A stretch of 64,000 bases of DNA from Gammaproteobacteria bacterium (GCA_029245395.1 JAQWPL010000029.1:124001-188000); one strand, 5' to 3'. Positions 36,411 through 45,198 are shown, counted from the stretch's first letter. Made by a program: numbers and translations. The notes: generated by a model not told the origin, from the letters alone.

Positions 36411-36435
36411 AAAAAACCGCCCTTTCGGGCGGTTT
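36411..36435 (-). terminator. Rho-independent terminator of rpoH
   Basis: AAACCGCCC (36414-36422) and GGGCGGTTT (36427-36435) form a 9-bp stem with a 4-nt loop. On the minus strand the stem is followed by a T run (the A6 at 36411-36416), so it terminates rpoH; T-rich flanks could also serve the other strand. Confidence 0.92.
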
Positions 36436-36468
36436 GTTTATTAAATAGTTGTTTGTTTTAACACTAAT

Positions 36469-37407
36469 TCAGGCTTCCATGATGCCCTTGACCTTATTCA
36501 TGGCATTTTTCTCCAACTGACGAATACGCTCAGCAGAAATACCATATTTATCAGCAAGTTCATGCAGAGTTTCTTTGTCATCATTCAGCCAACGGCGCTG
36601 CAAAATGTCTTTGCTACGATCATCCAGAGTTTCCAAAGCCACATATAAACTATCTGTAGAGGTTTTTTCATAGTCATCCTGCTCAGCAGTACGAGCCGGA
36701 TCAAAACGGATATCTTCAAGGTATTGTGCTGGAGCCTGATAGGCTTCTTCGTCATCTGCATCAGCGGCGCCATCAAAAGAGGCATCATAAGCCCCCATCC
36801 GGCCTTCCATTTGCATGACTGTTGCCGGCTCCACGCCAAGATCTTTGGCCATTGCTTCAGCCTCTGCCTGACTCAACCAGCCAAGACGTTTTTTGGAGCT
36901 ACGCAGGTTGAAGAAAAGTTTACGCTGGGCCTTGGTAGTGGCCACTTTAACGATACGCCAGTTACGCAGGATGAATTCATGCATTTCAGCCTTGATCCAG
37001 TGCACTGCAAAAGACACCAGGCGCACACCAAATTCCGGATTGAAACGCTTCACGGCCTTCATCAGACCCACGTTACCTTCCTGGATCAGGTCAGCTTCAG
37101 ACAAGCCGTAACCGGAATAGGATTTGGCCATGTGTACGACAAACCTTAAGTGAGCAAGTACTAACTGACGTGCTGCATCAAGGTTATCCTCGTAATAATA
37201 CTGATGGGAAAGCTCTCGTTCTTCATCAGCCGTAAGCACGGCAATGCCGTTCACCGCGGTGATGTAGGCGTTCAGGTCACGACCTGGCACCATGGTGTCT
37301 ATCACCTGGAGTTCTTTACTGGCACTTATTGTGGCGTTTTCAGCAGTCATAAGACTTGTATTGTTCTCAATGTTGTTTTGTACGTTCTTAAATACGGTAT
37401 TTTTCAT
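36469..37407 (-). CDS. rpoH: RNA polymerase heat-shock sigma factor sigma-32
   Basis: 312 residues (E. coli 284). Region 1.2-2: [37 protein letters not shown] and [17 protein letters not shown]; the RpoH box [17 protein letters not shown]; and region 4.2 [20 protein letters not shown]. The extra length is an N-terminal tail; an internal ATG at 37350 would give 293 residues. In many gammaproteobacteria ftsY-ftsE-ftsX lie just upstream, but here that place is taken by a 53-codon unknown gene. Confidence 0.96.
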   Translation of the reverse strand: MKNTVFKNVQNNIENNTSLMTAENATISASKELQVIDTMVPGRDLNAYITAVNGIAVLTADEERELSHQYYYEDNLDAARQLVLAHLRFVVHMAKSYSGYGLSEADLIQEGNVGLMKAVKRFNPEFGVRLVSFAVHWIKAEMHEFILRNWRIVKVATTKAQRKLFFNLRSSKKRLGWLSQAEAEAMAKDLGVEPATVMQMEGRMGAYDASFDGAADADDEEAYQAPAQYLEDIRFDPARTAEQDDYEKTSTDSLYVALETLDDRSKDILQRRWLNDDKETLHELADKYGISAERIRQLEKNAMNKVKGIMEA

Positions 37408-37456
37408 AGCTATGTATTACTACTTGTTTAGTACATTAGCCCACCGCAGCCGGCGG

Positions 37457-37486
37457 ATTTTAGCACTTATTAGATTAGACAGCCAA
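37457..37486 (-). promoter_or_regulatory. Sigma-70-type promoter for rpoH
   Basis: On the minus strand TTGGCT (37481-37486) is followed after 18 nt by TAAAAT (37457-37462), with a TG one base before the -10 (extended -10). It lies 50 nt before the rpoH start codon. Confidence 0.5.
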
Positions 37487-37569
37487 GTTCTGAAAATATT
37501 CCAAAAAAGACAAAAATGTCATATTTTTCAAACTATTCCGATTTCATAGAGAATAAAACGGAGCTTATT

Positions 37570-37731
37570 CTATAAATATAGGCCTGATTCTGGATTTTTC
37601 AAGGCCATATCCCGTATTTTCGCGGTCAAAACCCGGATTTCCTTCAATTCACGCCATTCCCTGGGATACCATTCACTCAGGGTCCACAGGGTTATAACCC
37701 CGCCCCACTTTCTCCCTTTATAGATAAGCAT
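37570..37731 (-). CDS. 53-residue protein of unknown function upstream of rpoH
   Basis: An ATG-to-TAG frame reads MLIYKGRKWGGVITLWTLSE, continues YPREWRELKEIRVLTAKIRD and ends MALKNPESGLYL. It is tryptophan-rich (four Trp), basic, and looks like a compact soluble or peripheral protein. The ATG lies 11 nt from the divergent nitroreductase start; a GAG is 8 nt upstream. A GAATAA/TTATTC stem just after the stop could be a terminator. It occupies the place where ftsX often precedes rpoH. No family is recognised; it may be a small conserved gene missed by length cut-offs. Confidence 0.45.
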   Translation of the reverse strand: MLIYKGRKWGGVITLWTLSEWYPREWRELKEIRVLTAKIRDMALKNPESGLYL

Positions 37732-37742
37732 TAGGAAATCTC

Positions 37743-38342
37743 ATGATAGACAAAGCCGTCGATGTTTCTGCACCTGTTCACGAACTTATTACCAATCGCT
37801 GGAGTGGCGTGTCTTATGATCCCGAACGGGATGTTAGTGATGATGATTTACGCGCGATGGCAGAAGCCGCGCGTTGGGCACCTTCCTGTTTTGGTGACGA
37901 ACCCTGGCGAGTGCTGTTTTGCAACAGGGCCTCAGGCCAGGCGTCCTGGCAGAAAGCCTTTGAATGCCTGGCAGAAGGTAACCAGCCATGGTGTCAGCAT
38001 GCACCAGTTCTCGCCATCATCTGCGCTAACACCCAGTTCTCACAAAATGATAAGCCTAACGGCTGGTGTGAATACGATACGGGCGCAGCTGCCCTGAGTA
38101 TCTGCCTGCAAGCCCGACACCTTGGCATGATGACTCACCAGATGGCAGGCTTCGACCCGGAGGCGGCCAGAACTGTCTTTGAGATACCGGAGCGCATTAA
38201 GCCTATGGCCATGATGACTATTGGTTATCAGGCCAATGAGGATAATATTCCGGATCAATTTCGGGAGCGTGAACTGGCTCCACGTAAACGCAATGCGCTT
38301 GGCGAGCATTTCTACCTGGGTGGATGGGGAGAAGCACTGTAA
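37743..38342 (+). CDS. Nitroreductase family protein
   Basis: 199 residues. FMN-dependent nitroreductase fold: RWSGVSYDPERDVSDDDLRA, the FMN-phosphate region AARWAPSCFGDEPWRV, and GAAALSICLQARHLGMMTHQ. A C-terminal KPMAMMTIGYQ is typical. It probably reduces quinones or nitro compounds using NAD(P)H; the natural substrate is unknown. AGGA lies 7 nt before the ATG. Confidence 0.9.
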   Translation: MIDKAVDVSAPVHELITNRWSGVSYDPERDVSDDDLRAMAEAARWAPSCFGDEPWRVLFCNRASGQASWQKAFECLAEGNQPWCQHAPVLAIICANTQFSQNDKPNGWCEYDTGAAALSICLQARHLGMMTHQMAGFDPEAARTVFEIPERIKPMAMMTIGYQANEDNIPDQFRERELAPRKRNALGEHFYLGGWGEAL

Positions 38343-38464
38343 ACTTTATTTATCGATATATGAGGAATTGTCTGACAACTGTCGTCTGACTGTCATGGAG
38401 TAGTCCGGGAAGTGTGCTTAACATTCCTGTTCTATCAACTTGGCAGTTAAATGGAGTTGCCCCG

Positions 38465-39430
38465 ATGGATATGAAAATAGATTCAGAACTAATCAAGTCA
38501 TTAAGACTGCAGAAATCCTGGACTCAGGAAAAGCTGGCTGAAAAGGCCGGTCTTAATCCGCGTACGGTTCAGCGCGCTGAGAGTGAAGGCTCAGCCTCTC
38601 TGAAAACACGCTTACAGTTGGCGCATGCTCTGGGCTTAACCCCGGATCAACTGGATTCCAGAGAATCTAATAAGCCCATTATTGGAAAACAACCACTTCT
38701 GACTTTACTTGCAGACAGCAGAAAACACCTGGCCAACACAGGCATTGGCAATATCATCCTCATGCTAGTCATTACCTGTATTTACCTGGCTTCAAAACCA
38801 GTTTTTGACTCAATGTCTCTATTTTCTTTCAGCTGGAAAAACTTTAATTTGAGGTATGAATCCCTTTGGTGGGCAATGACTATTTCTCATTGGATGCTGT
38901 TGTTCTTGCCCTTGATAATCTTCAGCTTCTATAAAAATAAACAAAACTTTCTGAAAAACATATTGCTGTCTGGTTTTGTTCTATTGTTAGCAGCCATCAG
39001 ATATTGGCAGCCCGAGCTGGTAGCCAACACATTAACGGCTGGCATGTACTATAGCGGCCTGCTGTTATTACTGAGTCTGTATTTGCCCACGGCAAATAAT
39101 CAGCTGATTAAAAGTAGTGTTCAATTCTTCCTGGCGGCTTATGTGTTTATCTGGTTCTTCCAGGGAATTGGCCATTTCAATATTTTTATGAGTGTAAACG
39201 ACAACTTTTTAACTGATATGCCAGCCTGGTCTTGTTACTTCAGGGCAGTACAACGAGAACTGAGCAATATAATGCAATTAATTCCTGTATTGATGGTGTT
39301 GTTGCTGGCATTGAAACGTGAGGATATGTTTCCCAATTCCAACGTTGCGGCCAGTACGCAGAATCCTGGAAAAAAAGGTGAAAAAAATTCAGAAAATTTC
39401 TACAGATATGTTTTGAGAAAGGGCGTTTAA
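38465..39430 (+). CDS. XRE-type HTH protein with membrane domain
   Basis: 321 residues from the ATG at 38465 (GGAG 9 nt upstream); a GTG at 38414 gives a longer, less likely form. Residues about 5-60 form a helix-turn-helix (SLRLQKSWTQEKLAEKAGLN then PRTVQRAESEG). From about 85 onward six hydrophobic segments follow, without recognised enzyme motifs. Such membrane-tethered regulators may couple DNA binding to an envelope or membrane signal. Target and family name are unknown. Confidence 0.75.
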   Translation: MDMKIDSELIKSLRLQKSWTQEKLAEKAGLNPRTVQRAESEGSASLKTRLQLAHALGLTPDQLDSRESNKPIIGKQPLLTLLADSRKHLANTGIGNIILMLVITCIYLASKPVFDSMSLFSFSWKNFNLRYESLWWAMTISHWMLLFLPLIIFSFYKNKQNFLKNILLSGFVLLLAAIRYWQPELVANTLTAGMYYSGLLLLLSLYLPTANNQLIKSSVQFFLAAYVFIWFFQGIGHFNIFMSVNDNFLTDMPAWSCYFRAVQRELSNIMQLIPVLMVLLLALKREDMFPNSNVAASTQNPGKKGEKNSENFYRYVLRKGV

Positions 39431-39444
39431 TATAATTATGTGCA

Positions 39445-39464
39445 GGGCGCACGGCTGTGCGCCC
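39445..39464. terminator. Hairpin at a convergent gene junction
   Basis: GGGCGCAC (39445-39452) and GTGCGCCC (39457-39464) form an 8-bp stem with loop GGCT between the HTH-membrane gene and the convergent cytochrome lipoprotein gene. It is a close relative of the hairpin at 13387-13404, also in a convergent junction. Confidence 0.6.
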
Positions 39465-39484
39465 TCAGAGAAATTTCGTTTTAA

Positions 39485-39958
39485 CTAGTAATAGTATTCA
39501 GTATAGCCAGGCAATAAACTGTAACGTGAGTTCAGGAAGGCTACGATATCAATCAGCTCCGTCACCAACATTTCCTCTTTCTGGTACATAGGTGAACTTG
39601 TTGTCTGCCTACGCGCATCACGAGGCAATTGCCGCAGGTATTCCTCTGACACCACATGATCCGGGTTGATGATGGAGGTCACCAAATCGCCATAGGTTTT
39701 GGCGAAATATATCTCTCCTCCCAATTCAACTGTCACAGGCCTGGTCCCGGAATAATTCGGGATTTCAACACCATTCACCTGATGGCATTGGTTACATTCC
39801 AGGCGTAAAAAAGCCTCTTGACCACGTTCTACATCACCGCTGAGAATGGGAAAGCGAAAAAAGCCCACTTCATCAGGATACGCTCTGCAACCAGTTATCA
39901 GAACCATTCCCACAACTGCAGTAGCTATAAATATCCAGTTACACTTCACGGTATTCAC
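39485..39958 (-). CDS. Cytochrome c-type lipoprotein
   Basis: 157 residues, GTG start. A type II signal peptide ends in the lipobox LITGC (Cys near 24), so it is probably a membrane-anchored periplasmic protein. A single heme-binding CNQCH lies in FLRLECNQCHQVNG; a methionine in SSPMYQKEEM may be the distal ligand. It may carry electrons to or from a periplasmic enzyme; no partner gene is adjacent. A perfect palindrome lies just upstream. Confidence 0.8.
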   Translation of the reverse strand: MNTVKCNWIFIATAVVGMVLITGCRAYPDEVGFFRFPILSGDVERGQEAFLRLECNQCHQVNGVEIPNYSGTRPVTVELGGEIYFAKTYGDLVTSIINPDHVVSEEYLRQLPRDARRQTTSSPMYQKEEMLVTELIDIVAFLNSRYSLLPGYTEYYY

Positions 39959-39967
39959 CTCTTAACT

Positions 39968-39990
39968 ATTACTAGCAATTTGCTAGTAAT
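39968..39990. promoter_or_regulatory. 23-nt perfect palindrome upstream of the cytochrome lipoprotein gene
   Basis: ATTACTAGCAA (39968-39978), one central T, and TTGCTAGTAAT (39980-39990) form an 11+11 inverted repeat 9 nt before the GTG start of the minus-strand gene. It could be an operator or an mRNA hairpin over the translation start region. Confidence 0.55.
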
Positions 39991-40157
39991 TTTTGATTCG
40001 AACCTAGTCTTGCAGGATTCTGCAGGAGTCAGGTTTATGTTAAGTAGAATGAAGCATCTGACGCCTGATATAGGTCAAGTAAAGTTAAAAACCGGAATAG
40101 GTATTGATAACACCTGGCGCAGTGTCACTATTTTCATCTCTTCAGGTTATTTTCAGT

Positions 40158-41303
40158 TTATAAAGTTTCTTCAGTACCAAACACAGCCGTCACCTGGCTT
40201 GCCAGGAAACCGCCGTTACCATTACAGGCTGCCAGTTTTGCATCCGCTACCTGCCGATCTTCACACTCACCGCGCAGCTGTTGCACAGCCTCTATCATTA
40301 GAAACATGCCGTACATACCAGGATGCACACAACTCAGCCCGCCACCATTGGTATTCACCGGCAGTGAACCCCCTGGTGCAATATTGCCGTTTGAAACAAA
40401 ATTGCCGCCTTCGCCTTTTGGGCAAAACCCCATGTCTTCCAGGAACAAAATAGTATTAATAGTAAAGGCATCATAGATCTCGACCACGTCAATTTCATTC
40501 GGCGTAACTCCTGCCATCGTAAACGCCGCAGCCGCGGCTTCTTTCGCTGCGGTAACCGTGAGATCTGGCATGGCGGAAATGATATTGTGATCAGTGCGGC
40601 TACTGACGCCCAGCATATATATCGGCGGTTTAGGAAAATCTTTTGCTCTATCGCTTTTCACCAGGATCATCGCGGCGCCACCATCACTGACAAGACAGCA
40701 ATCCAGCAAGCCCAGTGGATCAACAATCATGCGTGCATTCACCACCTCTTCGATAGTCAGAGTATCCTGCATGGTCGCCGCCGGATTCAGTTGCGCCCAC
40801 TTACGCGCTGAGACGGCCACTTCTGCCAGCTGTTCCTTTGTCGTACCGAATTCATGCATATGCCTGGCCGCCACCAGGGCATAAGGTGAAATTGGATTGC
40901 GAGGTTTGTACACATCCTCGACTGTTCGCATGGCCGGGGGATGGGTAAAAACTCCAGAGGCGCTATTACTGCCGTAACAAATCAACGCCACATTACACAA
41001 ACCAAGATGCAAAGCAGCGGCAGCTGATTGAAGGGAGTTTACAAACACCGACCCACCTGTGTTGGTGCCATCCATGTAGGTTGGATTAAGACCAAAGTAT
41101 TCAGCAATGGTCAAAGGTGTCAGTAGTTCTACGAAGTTGGCGCTGAAAATTCCGTCAATATCGTTCTTGTCGATACCAGCATCCAACACAGCACGCTCAA
41201 TGGCCTTCGCCATGATTTCCATGTGGTTCAGCCCGGGCATTCCGGTGAATTCAGTCAGGCCTACACCGACTACTGCGGCACTGCCGCGCAATGAGGCTAC
41301 CAT
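40158..41303 (-). CDS. Thiolase-fold protein (SCP2/Ltp-like) paired with DUF35
   Basis: 381 residues. The sequence follows the thiolase fold, with VVGVGLTEFTG at the start, the GLLDCCLVSDGGAAMILV middle strand and GGGLSCVHPGMYGMFLM near the end (His kept). The nucleophilic Cys expected in the N-terminal half is missing: the position reads MDGTNTGGSVFVNSL. Thiolase-like proteins without this Cys that partner with DUF35 are known as Ltp-type aldolases in steroid side-chain cleavage; that assignment is inference here. It overlaps the DUF35 gene by 7 nt. Confidence 0.78.
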   Translation of the reverse strand: MVASLRGSAAVVGVGLTEFTGMPGLNHMEIMAKAIERAVLDAGIDKNDIDGIFSANFVELLTPLTIAEYFGLNPTYMDGTNTGGSVFVNSLQSAAAALHLGLCNVALICYGSNSASGVFTHPPAMRTVEDVYKPRNPISPYALVAARHMHEFGTTKEQLAEVAVSARKWAQLNPAATMQDTLTIEEVVNARMIVDPLGLLDCCLVSDGGAAMILVKSDRAKDFPKPPIYMLGVSSRTDHNIISAMPDLTVTAAKEAAAAAFTMAGVTPNEIDVVEIYDAFTINTILFLEDMGFCPKGEGGNFVSNGNIAPGGSLPVNTNGGGLSCVHPGMYGMFLMIEAVQQLRGECEDRQVADAKLAACNGNGGFLASQVTAVFGTEETL

Positions 41304-41707
41304 GCCTTGTCTCCCTGTTCTTTGTTGTAAAACACAACGGCCGGGGTTTCATCAATGATGCCAACATGGGCGCTCACCGCCATGCCTATAGCGACCTCTT
41401 CGGGCTCGACATCCATTACCCGACTCATCATCCGGGGACCTTCTTCAAGATCAATCAGGGCAACGTTGTAGTCACCGCCACGCTCAGGTTTCCGACGAAC
41501 CACAGATGTTGAATACACCGTGCCGCGGCCGCTAATGGCAACCCATTTCAGGTTTGATGAACCACAATAGTGGCAGAGCTGACGAGGATAAAAGACATGC
41601 TTGCCGCAATCCTTACATTGCTGGATCCTGAATTCACCCTTTTCCAGGTTGTCTTCATAGACCTGCATGGGCCCGGGATTTGTTATTTCATTGCTGCTGT
41701 TTTCCAA
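41297..41707 (-). CDS. DUF35 (Zn-ribbon/OB-fold) acyl-CoA-associated protein
   Basis: 136 residues, TTG start. Rubredoxin-like zinc ribbon CKDCGKHVFYPRQLCHYCGS (two CxxC pairs, residues about 31-50) followed by an OB-fold (VAISGRGTVYSTSVVRRKPE; ALIDLEEGPRMMSRVM). DUF35 proteins form complexes with thiolase-like enzymes and hydratases, as in ChsH2-Ltp2. The downstream gene is just such a thiolase-like protein and overlaps by 7 nt. Confidence 0.88.
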   Translation of the reverse strand: MENSSNEITNPGPMQVYEDNLEKGEFRIQQCKDCGKHVFYPRQLCHYCGSSNLKWVAISGRGTVYSTSVVRRKPERGGDYNVALIDLEEGPRMMSRVMDVEPEEVAIGMAVSAHVGIIDETPAVVFYNKEQGDKAW

Positions 41708-41872
41708 TACAACTTCCTTAACTTCAGGGTAGAGACATGAATAGAAATTCTAGCATTAATCAGGGCTTTACTGCCGCCCGGAAATTGACTTTCCTTCAAG
41801 GCTCATTCATCCTGCGCCCCTGTTTGCATCCGGGCGCAACTACTTTTGCGTCTACTTTGTTTGGGTACCTTA

Positions 41873-42637
41873 ATGGAATTTGAACTGACTTTAGACAGTA
41901 TATCCCTACTGGTTGTCGCAGGTTTTTTAGCCGGCTTCATCAACACCATTGCCGGCGGCGGCTCTATGCTGACATTGCCCGCTCTGATGATTTTCGGCTT
42001 ACCCGCTGATATTGCCAACGGTACTAACCGTATTGGCATCTTCCTGCAGTCCATGGCCGGTGCCAGGAGTTTTCACAAAAAAGGCAAACTGGCACCTGCC
42101 ACTATCGTTCCCACATTGATCCCAACACTGCTTGGCGCTCTGCTCGGATCACTGCTGGCCTCCTATCTGCCAGTGATCTGGCTTAAACCCGCCCTGCTCT
42201 GCACTATGATTGGCATGGCCGTGTTGATGTTGCTCAAACCATCCGTGGTTGCCCCTCCAGAAGGCACGCCTACCTTCACATTGAAAGAAAGGCCGATTGC
42301 AGTAATCGGATTATTTTTTGCCGGATTATATGGAGGCTTTGTTCAAGCAGGTGTTGGCTTCATCATCATAGCCGCGCTTGCTGGCGGCCTGCGATATGAC
42401 CTGGTTAGAACCAATGCATTGAAAATGGCCATTACTGCGGCACTTACTTTCATAGCGCTTGCTGTGTTCATCGTCAGAGGTCAAGTGTTGTGGATTCCCG
42501 GTCTGGTACTGGCAGTAGGCATGGTCGCTGGCGCCATTGTCAGCGTTCAGTTCGCCATCAATGTGCCACAAACGGTCTTGAAATGGGTGTTATTCGTGAT
42601 GGTATTGATTACCTGCGTGGCGGCTTATTTCAGCTAG
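41873..42637 (+). CDS. TSUP family (TauE/SafE) membrane transporter
   Basis: 254 residues from the ATG at 41873; an upstream in-frame TTG at 41846 is less likely. Eight or so hydrophobic segments. TSUP repeats: VVAGFLAGFINTIAGGGSML and ALMIFGLPADIANGTNRIG; second half with FFAGLYGGFVQAGVGFIII. Transports small anions such as sulfite or sulfonates in known cases; the substrate here is unknown. A GCGCCC/GGGCGC hairpin lies about 40 nt upstream. Converges on the MATE gene. Confidence 0.88.
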   Translation: MEFELTLDSISLLVVAGFLAGFINTIAGGGSMLTLPALMIFGLPADIANGTNRIGIFLQSMAGARSFHKKGKLAPATIVPTLIPTLLGALLGSLLASYLPVIWLKPALLCTMIGMAVLMLLKPSVVAPPEGTPTFTLKERPIAVIGLFFAGLYGGFVQAGVGFIIIAALAGGLRYDLVRTNALKMAITAALTFIALAVFIVRGQVLWIPGLVLAVGMVAGAIVSVQFAINVPQTVLKWVLFVMVLITCVAAYFS

Positions 42638-42654
42638 CATTCTCTGCAGGAAAG

Positions 42655-44046
42655 TTACGCTGGGGAGCTAACCGGGACAGGATCAGGATCATTCATCCCG
42701 ACTTCAGTGCAGACTTTTCTGATCATTGACAAGGCAAACAAACAGGCCAGGATATTACCCAATGCCGCACCTGCAAAAAGCCCCTGTAATCCCCACAATC
42801 GTGAGCCGATATAAGCCAACGGCACGTACAGAATTATCAAACGGGTAAAAGTCAGCAACAAAGCCATTCTTGGCCGCCGCAACACATTGAGTGCGACCAT
42901 ACACAACACAACGACACCATGGGCGCCATAAGTCAGCGGCAAAATCCATAAATAAATGCGAATAACCCGGATGACCTCAACATTACTGCTAAATGTGTTT
43001 GCTATGCTTTCGCCTAGTACCAGCAGCACCAGATACATGAAGCACTGAAAACACAGCACAAATTTCAGGCTGCCCATGAGTGCGGTATACGCGCGGTCGT
43101 TTCGGCCCGCGCCTACGTTCTGGCCGATAAACATGGGAAGCGTCGAAGACAAGGCCATAACAAAAATCAAACTGATGGCTTCCACACGGCTGCCTACCCC
43201 AAAACCCGCCACAACTTCATCGCCAAAACGCGCGACCATCCCTGTGATGATGGCTGCAGCCAGGGGAGTCATGATGTTTGCCCCCATAGCCGGAATCCCG
43301 ATACCCAGAATTTGCATCCAGTTTGTCTTCAGGTGCAGCCAGCGGGGCATGGCTAAATCCAGCAGCTTTTCGTAAAAGCCCAGAACAAAAAATGAAATCA
43401 GCATTGTAATTGTCGCTGCCAGCAATGTTGCCATTGCTGCACCACGAATACCCATTTCAGGAAAGGGGCCGATACCGAATATCAGCAGAGGATCCAGAAT
43501 GATATTCAACAGAGACAGACAGCCTGCCAAGGTGGCTGACATTTTTATATTGCCCATGGAGCGAAACGTACTGTTGCCAATGATCACAAGCATCAAAGGT
43601 GGCAAACCCAACAATAAAATATTCATGTAATCACGAATTAACGGAAGTGTGCGTGCATCCGCGCCTAATAACCGGAATAGCGGGTCAATAATCAATGACC
43701 CTAACAGGGCTGCAGTCACAGCAAACGCCAGGGCAAACATCAGACCTTCACTAATCAGCCGTGAGGAATCGGCAAACCGGCTTTCGCCGATCAGGCGTGA
43801 ATTGAGGGAGCTCATGCCCATGCCAATACCCAACGCCATGCTCACATAGATCATGTAGATAGGAATCGCGAAGCTGGCAGCTGCCAGCTCGGCAGTGCCC
43901 AGGCGGCTAATAAAAAAGGTATCCACGATACCCATCAGGTGCATGGCCACGTTGCCGATAAGGGCTGAAAACGTTAAACGAAGCAGCAGCGGCCTGATGG
44001 GTTCGGACACAATAAGACGTGATCGTTCGGCAGCTTTGGCGCTCAT
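42655..44046 (-). CDS. MATE family efflux transporter
   Basis: 463 residues, twelve membrane segments in two MatE halves. First half: TFSALIGNVAMHLMGIVDTF then FISRLGTAELAAAS; second half: MQILGIGIPAMGANIMTPLA and the FIGQNVGAGRNDRAY segment. It exports cationic drugs, dyes or metabolites using Na+ or H+ gradients. It converges on the TSUP gene (17 nt). Confidence 0.92.
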   Translation of the reverse strand: MSAKAAERSRLIVSEPIRPLLLRLTFSALIGNVAMHLMGIVDTFFISRLGTAELAAASFAIPIYMIYVSMALGIGMGMSSLNSRLIGESRFADSSRLISEGLMFALAFAVTAALLGSLIIDPLFRLLGADARTLPLIRDYMNILLLGLPPLMLVIIGNSTFRSMGNIKMSATLAGCLSLLNIILDPLLIFGIGPFPEMGIRGAAMATLLAATITMLISFFVLGFYEKLLDLAMPRWLHLKTNWMQILGIGIPAMGANIMTPLAAAIITGMVARFGDEVVAGFGVGSRVEAISLIFVMALSSTLPMFIGQNVGAGRNDRAYTALMGSLKFVLCFQCFMYLVLLVLGESIANTFSSNVEVIRVIRIYLWILPLTYGAHGVVVLCMVALNVLRRPRMALLLTFTRLIILYVPLAYIGSRLWGLQGLFAGAALGNILACLFALSMIRKVCTEVGMNDPDPVPVSSPA

Positions 44047-44190
44047 TCGTTATGCTTTTTAAACGGAGTAATTTGGAAGAATAGTCTATAAACAAGGATA
44101 AAAGATGTTTGTGCGCGGTAAAAGGCGGCCTCAGGTCGCCCAACAAAGCAGCGCACAGGTGGCTACTGCGCTTACCCAGTTTTTCAAAAC

Positions 44191-44220
44191 AAAAAAAAGA
44201 GGACTGAAGTCCTCTTTTTT
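44191..44220 (-). terminator. Rho-independent terminator after the DUF6644-type genes
   Basis: A run of A, the stem GAGGAC (44199-44204) / GTCCTC (44209-44214) with a TGAA loop, and a run of T. A U-tract follows the stem in both directions, so it ends the minus-strand genes at 44237-45198 and may work both ways. Confidence 0.92.
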
Positions 44221-44236
44221 TAATTATGAATAACTT

Positions 44237-44734
44237 TTAATATTCAACGTAGGGAATCATGCGTCCGAAGATAATGACGCCTACCCAAATTGCGATTGAA
44301 AGCCCAGCGATAACCTTGGCACGGAATTCCGCATCCTCACCATCCGCCAACTGCTTTAATACATCGTGCTCACCAAACCAGAACCAGAGGGCGTTCAGGC
44401 CAGCAATAACAATCAGGCCCAACTTCCACTGGAAGGCAATGTTCGGAAAATACCGGAACGGGTCTGCACACAAAAAGGCAATGCCCGTAATCAGGTTTAC
44501 AAGAAAAGCGCCAATGGCAATCGGAATAAATTTCAGTGCAGCATCCATATTAATGAAGCGCCCAAAACCGACAACACGGACATCGATCACTAGCAGGGAA
44601 CCAAACATAACCGTCAGGCCACAAAAGTGAATGGTCTCCATCAGAGGAAAGAGCCAGAAGATATTGCGCATCTGATCACCTACCCAAGTGGCTTCAAACC
44701 AGGAGGCTAGTGGTGCATAAGTATCATAATCCAT
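44237..44734 (-). CDS. DUF6644-type four-helix membrane protein
   Basis: 165 residues with four hydrophobic helices. Conserved-looking His in FPLMETIHFCGLTVMFGSLL and a Trp/Lys pair in FQWKLGLIVIAGLNALWFW suggest a small cofactor site (possibly heme), typical of this uncharacterised family. A paralogous gene lies 14 nt upstream on the same strand, so the pair may form a heteromer. A strong terminator follows. Confidence 0.65.
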   Translation of the reverse strand: MDYDTYAPLASWFEATWVGDQMRNIFWLFPLMETIHFCGLTVMFGSLLVIDVRVVGFGRFINMDAALKFIPIAIGAFLVNLITGIAFLCADPFRYFPNIAFQWKLGLIVIAGLNALWFWFGEHDVLKQLADGEDAEFRAKVIAGLSIAIWVGVIIFGRMIPYVEY

Positions 44735-44748
44735 AGTGCGTCACCCCC

Positions 44749-45198
44749 TTAAAGATAAGCCATCAAGCGGCCGGTGATGACACCACCAAACCAAAAAGCA
44801 ATACATGCGGTAGAAAAAACCTTGATCAGGTTTTCACTGGTTTCACCTCTGACACTGTTCATTACCACTTTCATCAGAATGCCTCCTGCCACGATAAAGG
44901 CAATCTTCAACTGAAACGAACCCTGAAAGAAATAAGTAGTGGGCGTGTTACAGAACAGAATGAGCCCTGAGATAAGATTCATAATGAATCCAACCCAGCC
45001 AATGATGAATAATTTATCAAAGGCCAGCATCGAAATGCCCTTGGCATAGCCCAGCGCCCTGAAGTTAAGGGCCACTACAACACCCATTACGGTTGCCATG
45101 CCTACTGCATGGCTGGAGAGGACAATGGGATAACCCCAGAGCGACTCCCGAATGAAAATTCCCAAGGAACTTTCTTCAAGCCAAATTAAAAAACCCAT
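44749..45198 (-). CDS. Second DUF6644-like membrane protein
   Basis: 149 residues, four hydrophobic helices, with the same plan as its downstream neighbour: YPIVLSSHAVGMATVMGVVV (His in helix 1), FIMNLISGLILFCNTPTTYF and FQLKIAFIVAGGILMKVV. The parallel placement of His, Asn and Lys points to tandem duplication followed by divergence. Function is unknown. Confidence 0.65.
   Translation of the reverse strand: MGFLIWLEESSLGIFIRESLWGYPIVLSSHAVGMATVMGVVVALNFRALGYAKGISMLAFDKLFIIGWVGFIMNLISGLILFCNTPTTYFFQGSFQLKIAFIVAGGILMKVVMNSVRGETSENLIKVFSTACIAFWFGGVITGRLMAYL

Noticed and set aside
36724..37149. Long plus-strand frame opposite rpoH
   Set aside because: It mirrors the rpoH codons and has no family features or ribosome site.
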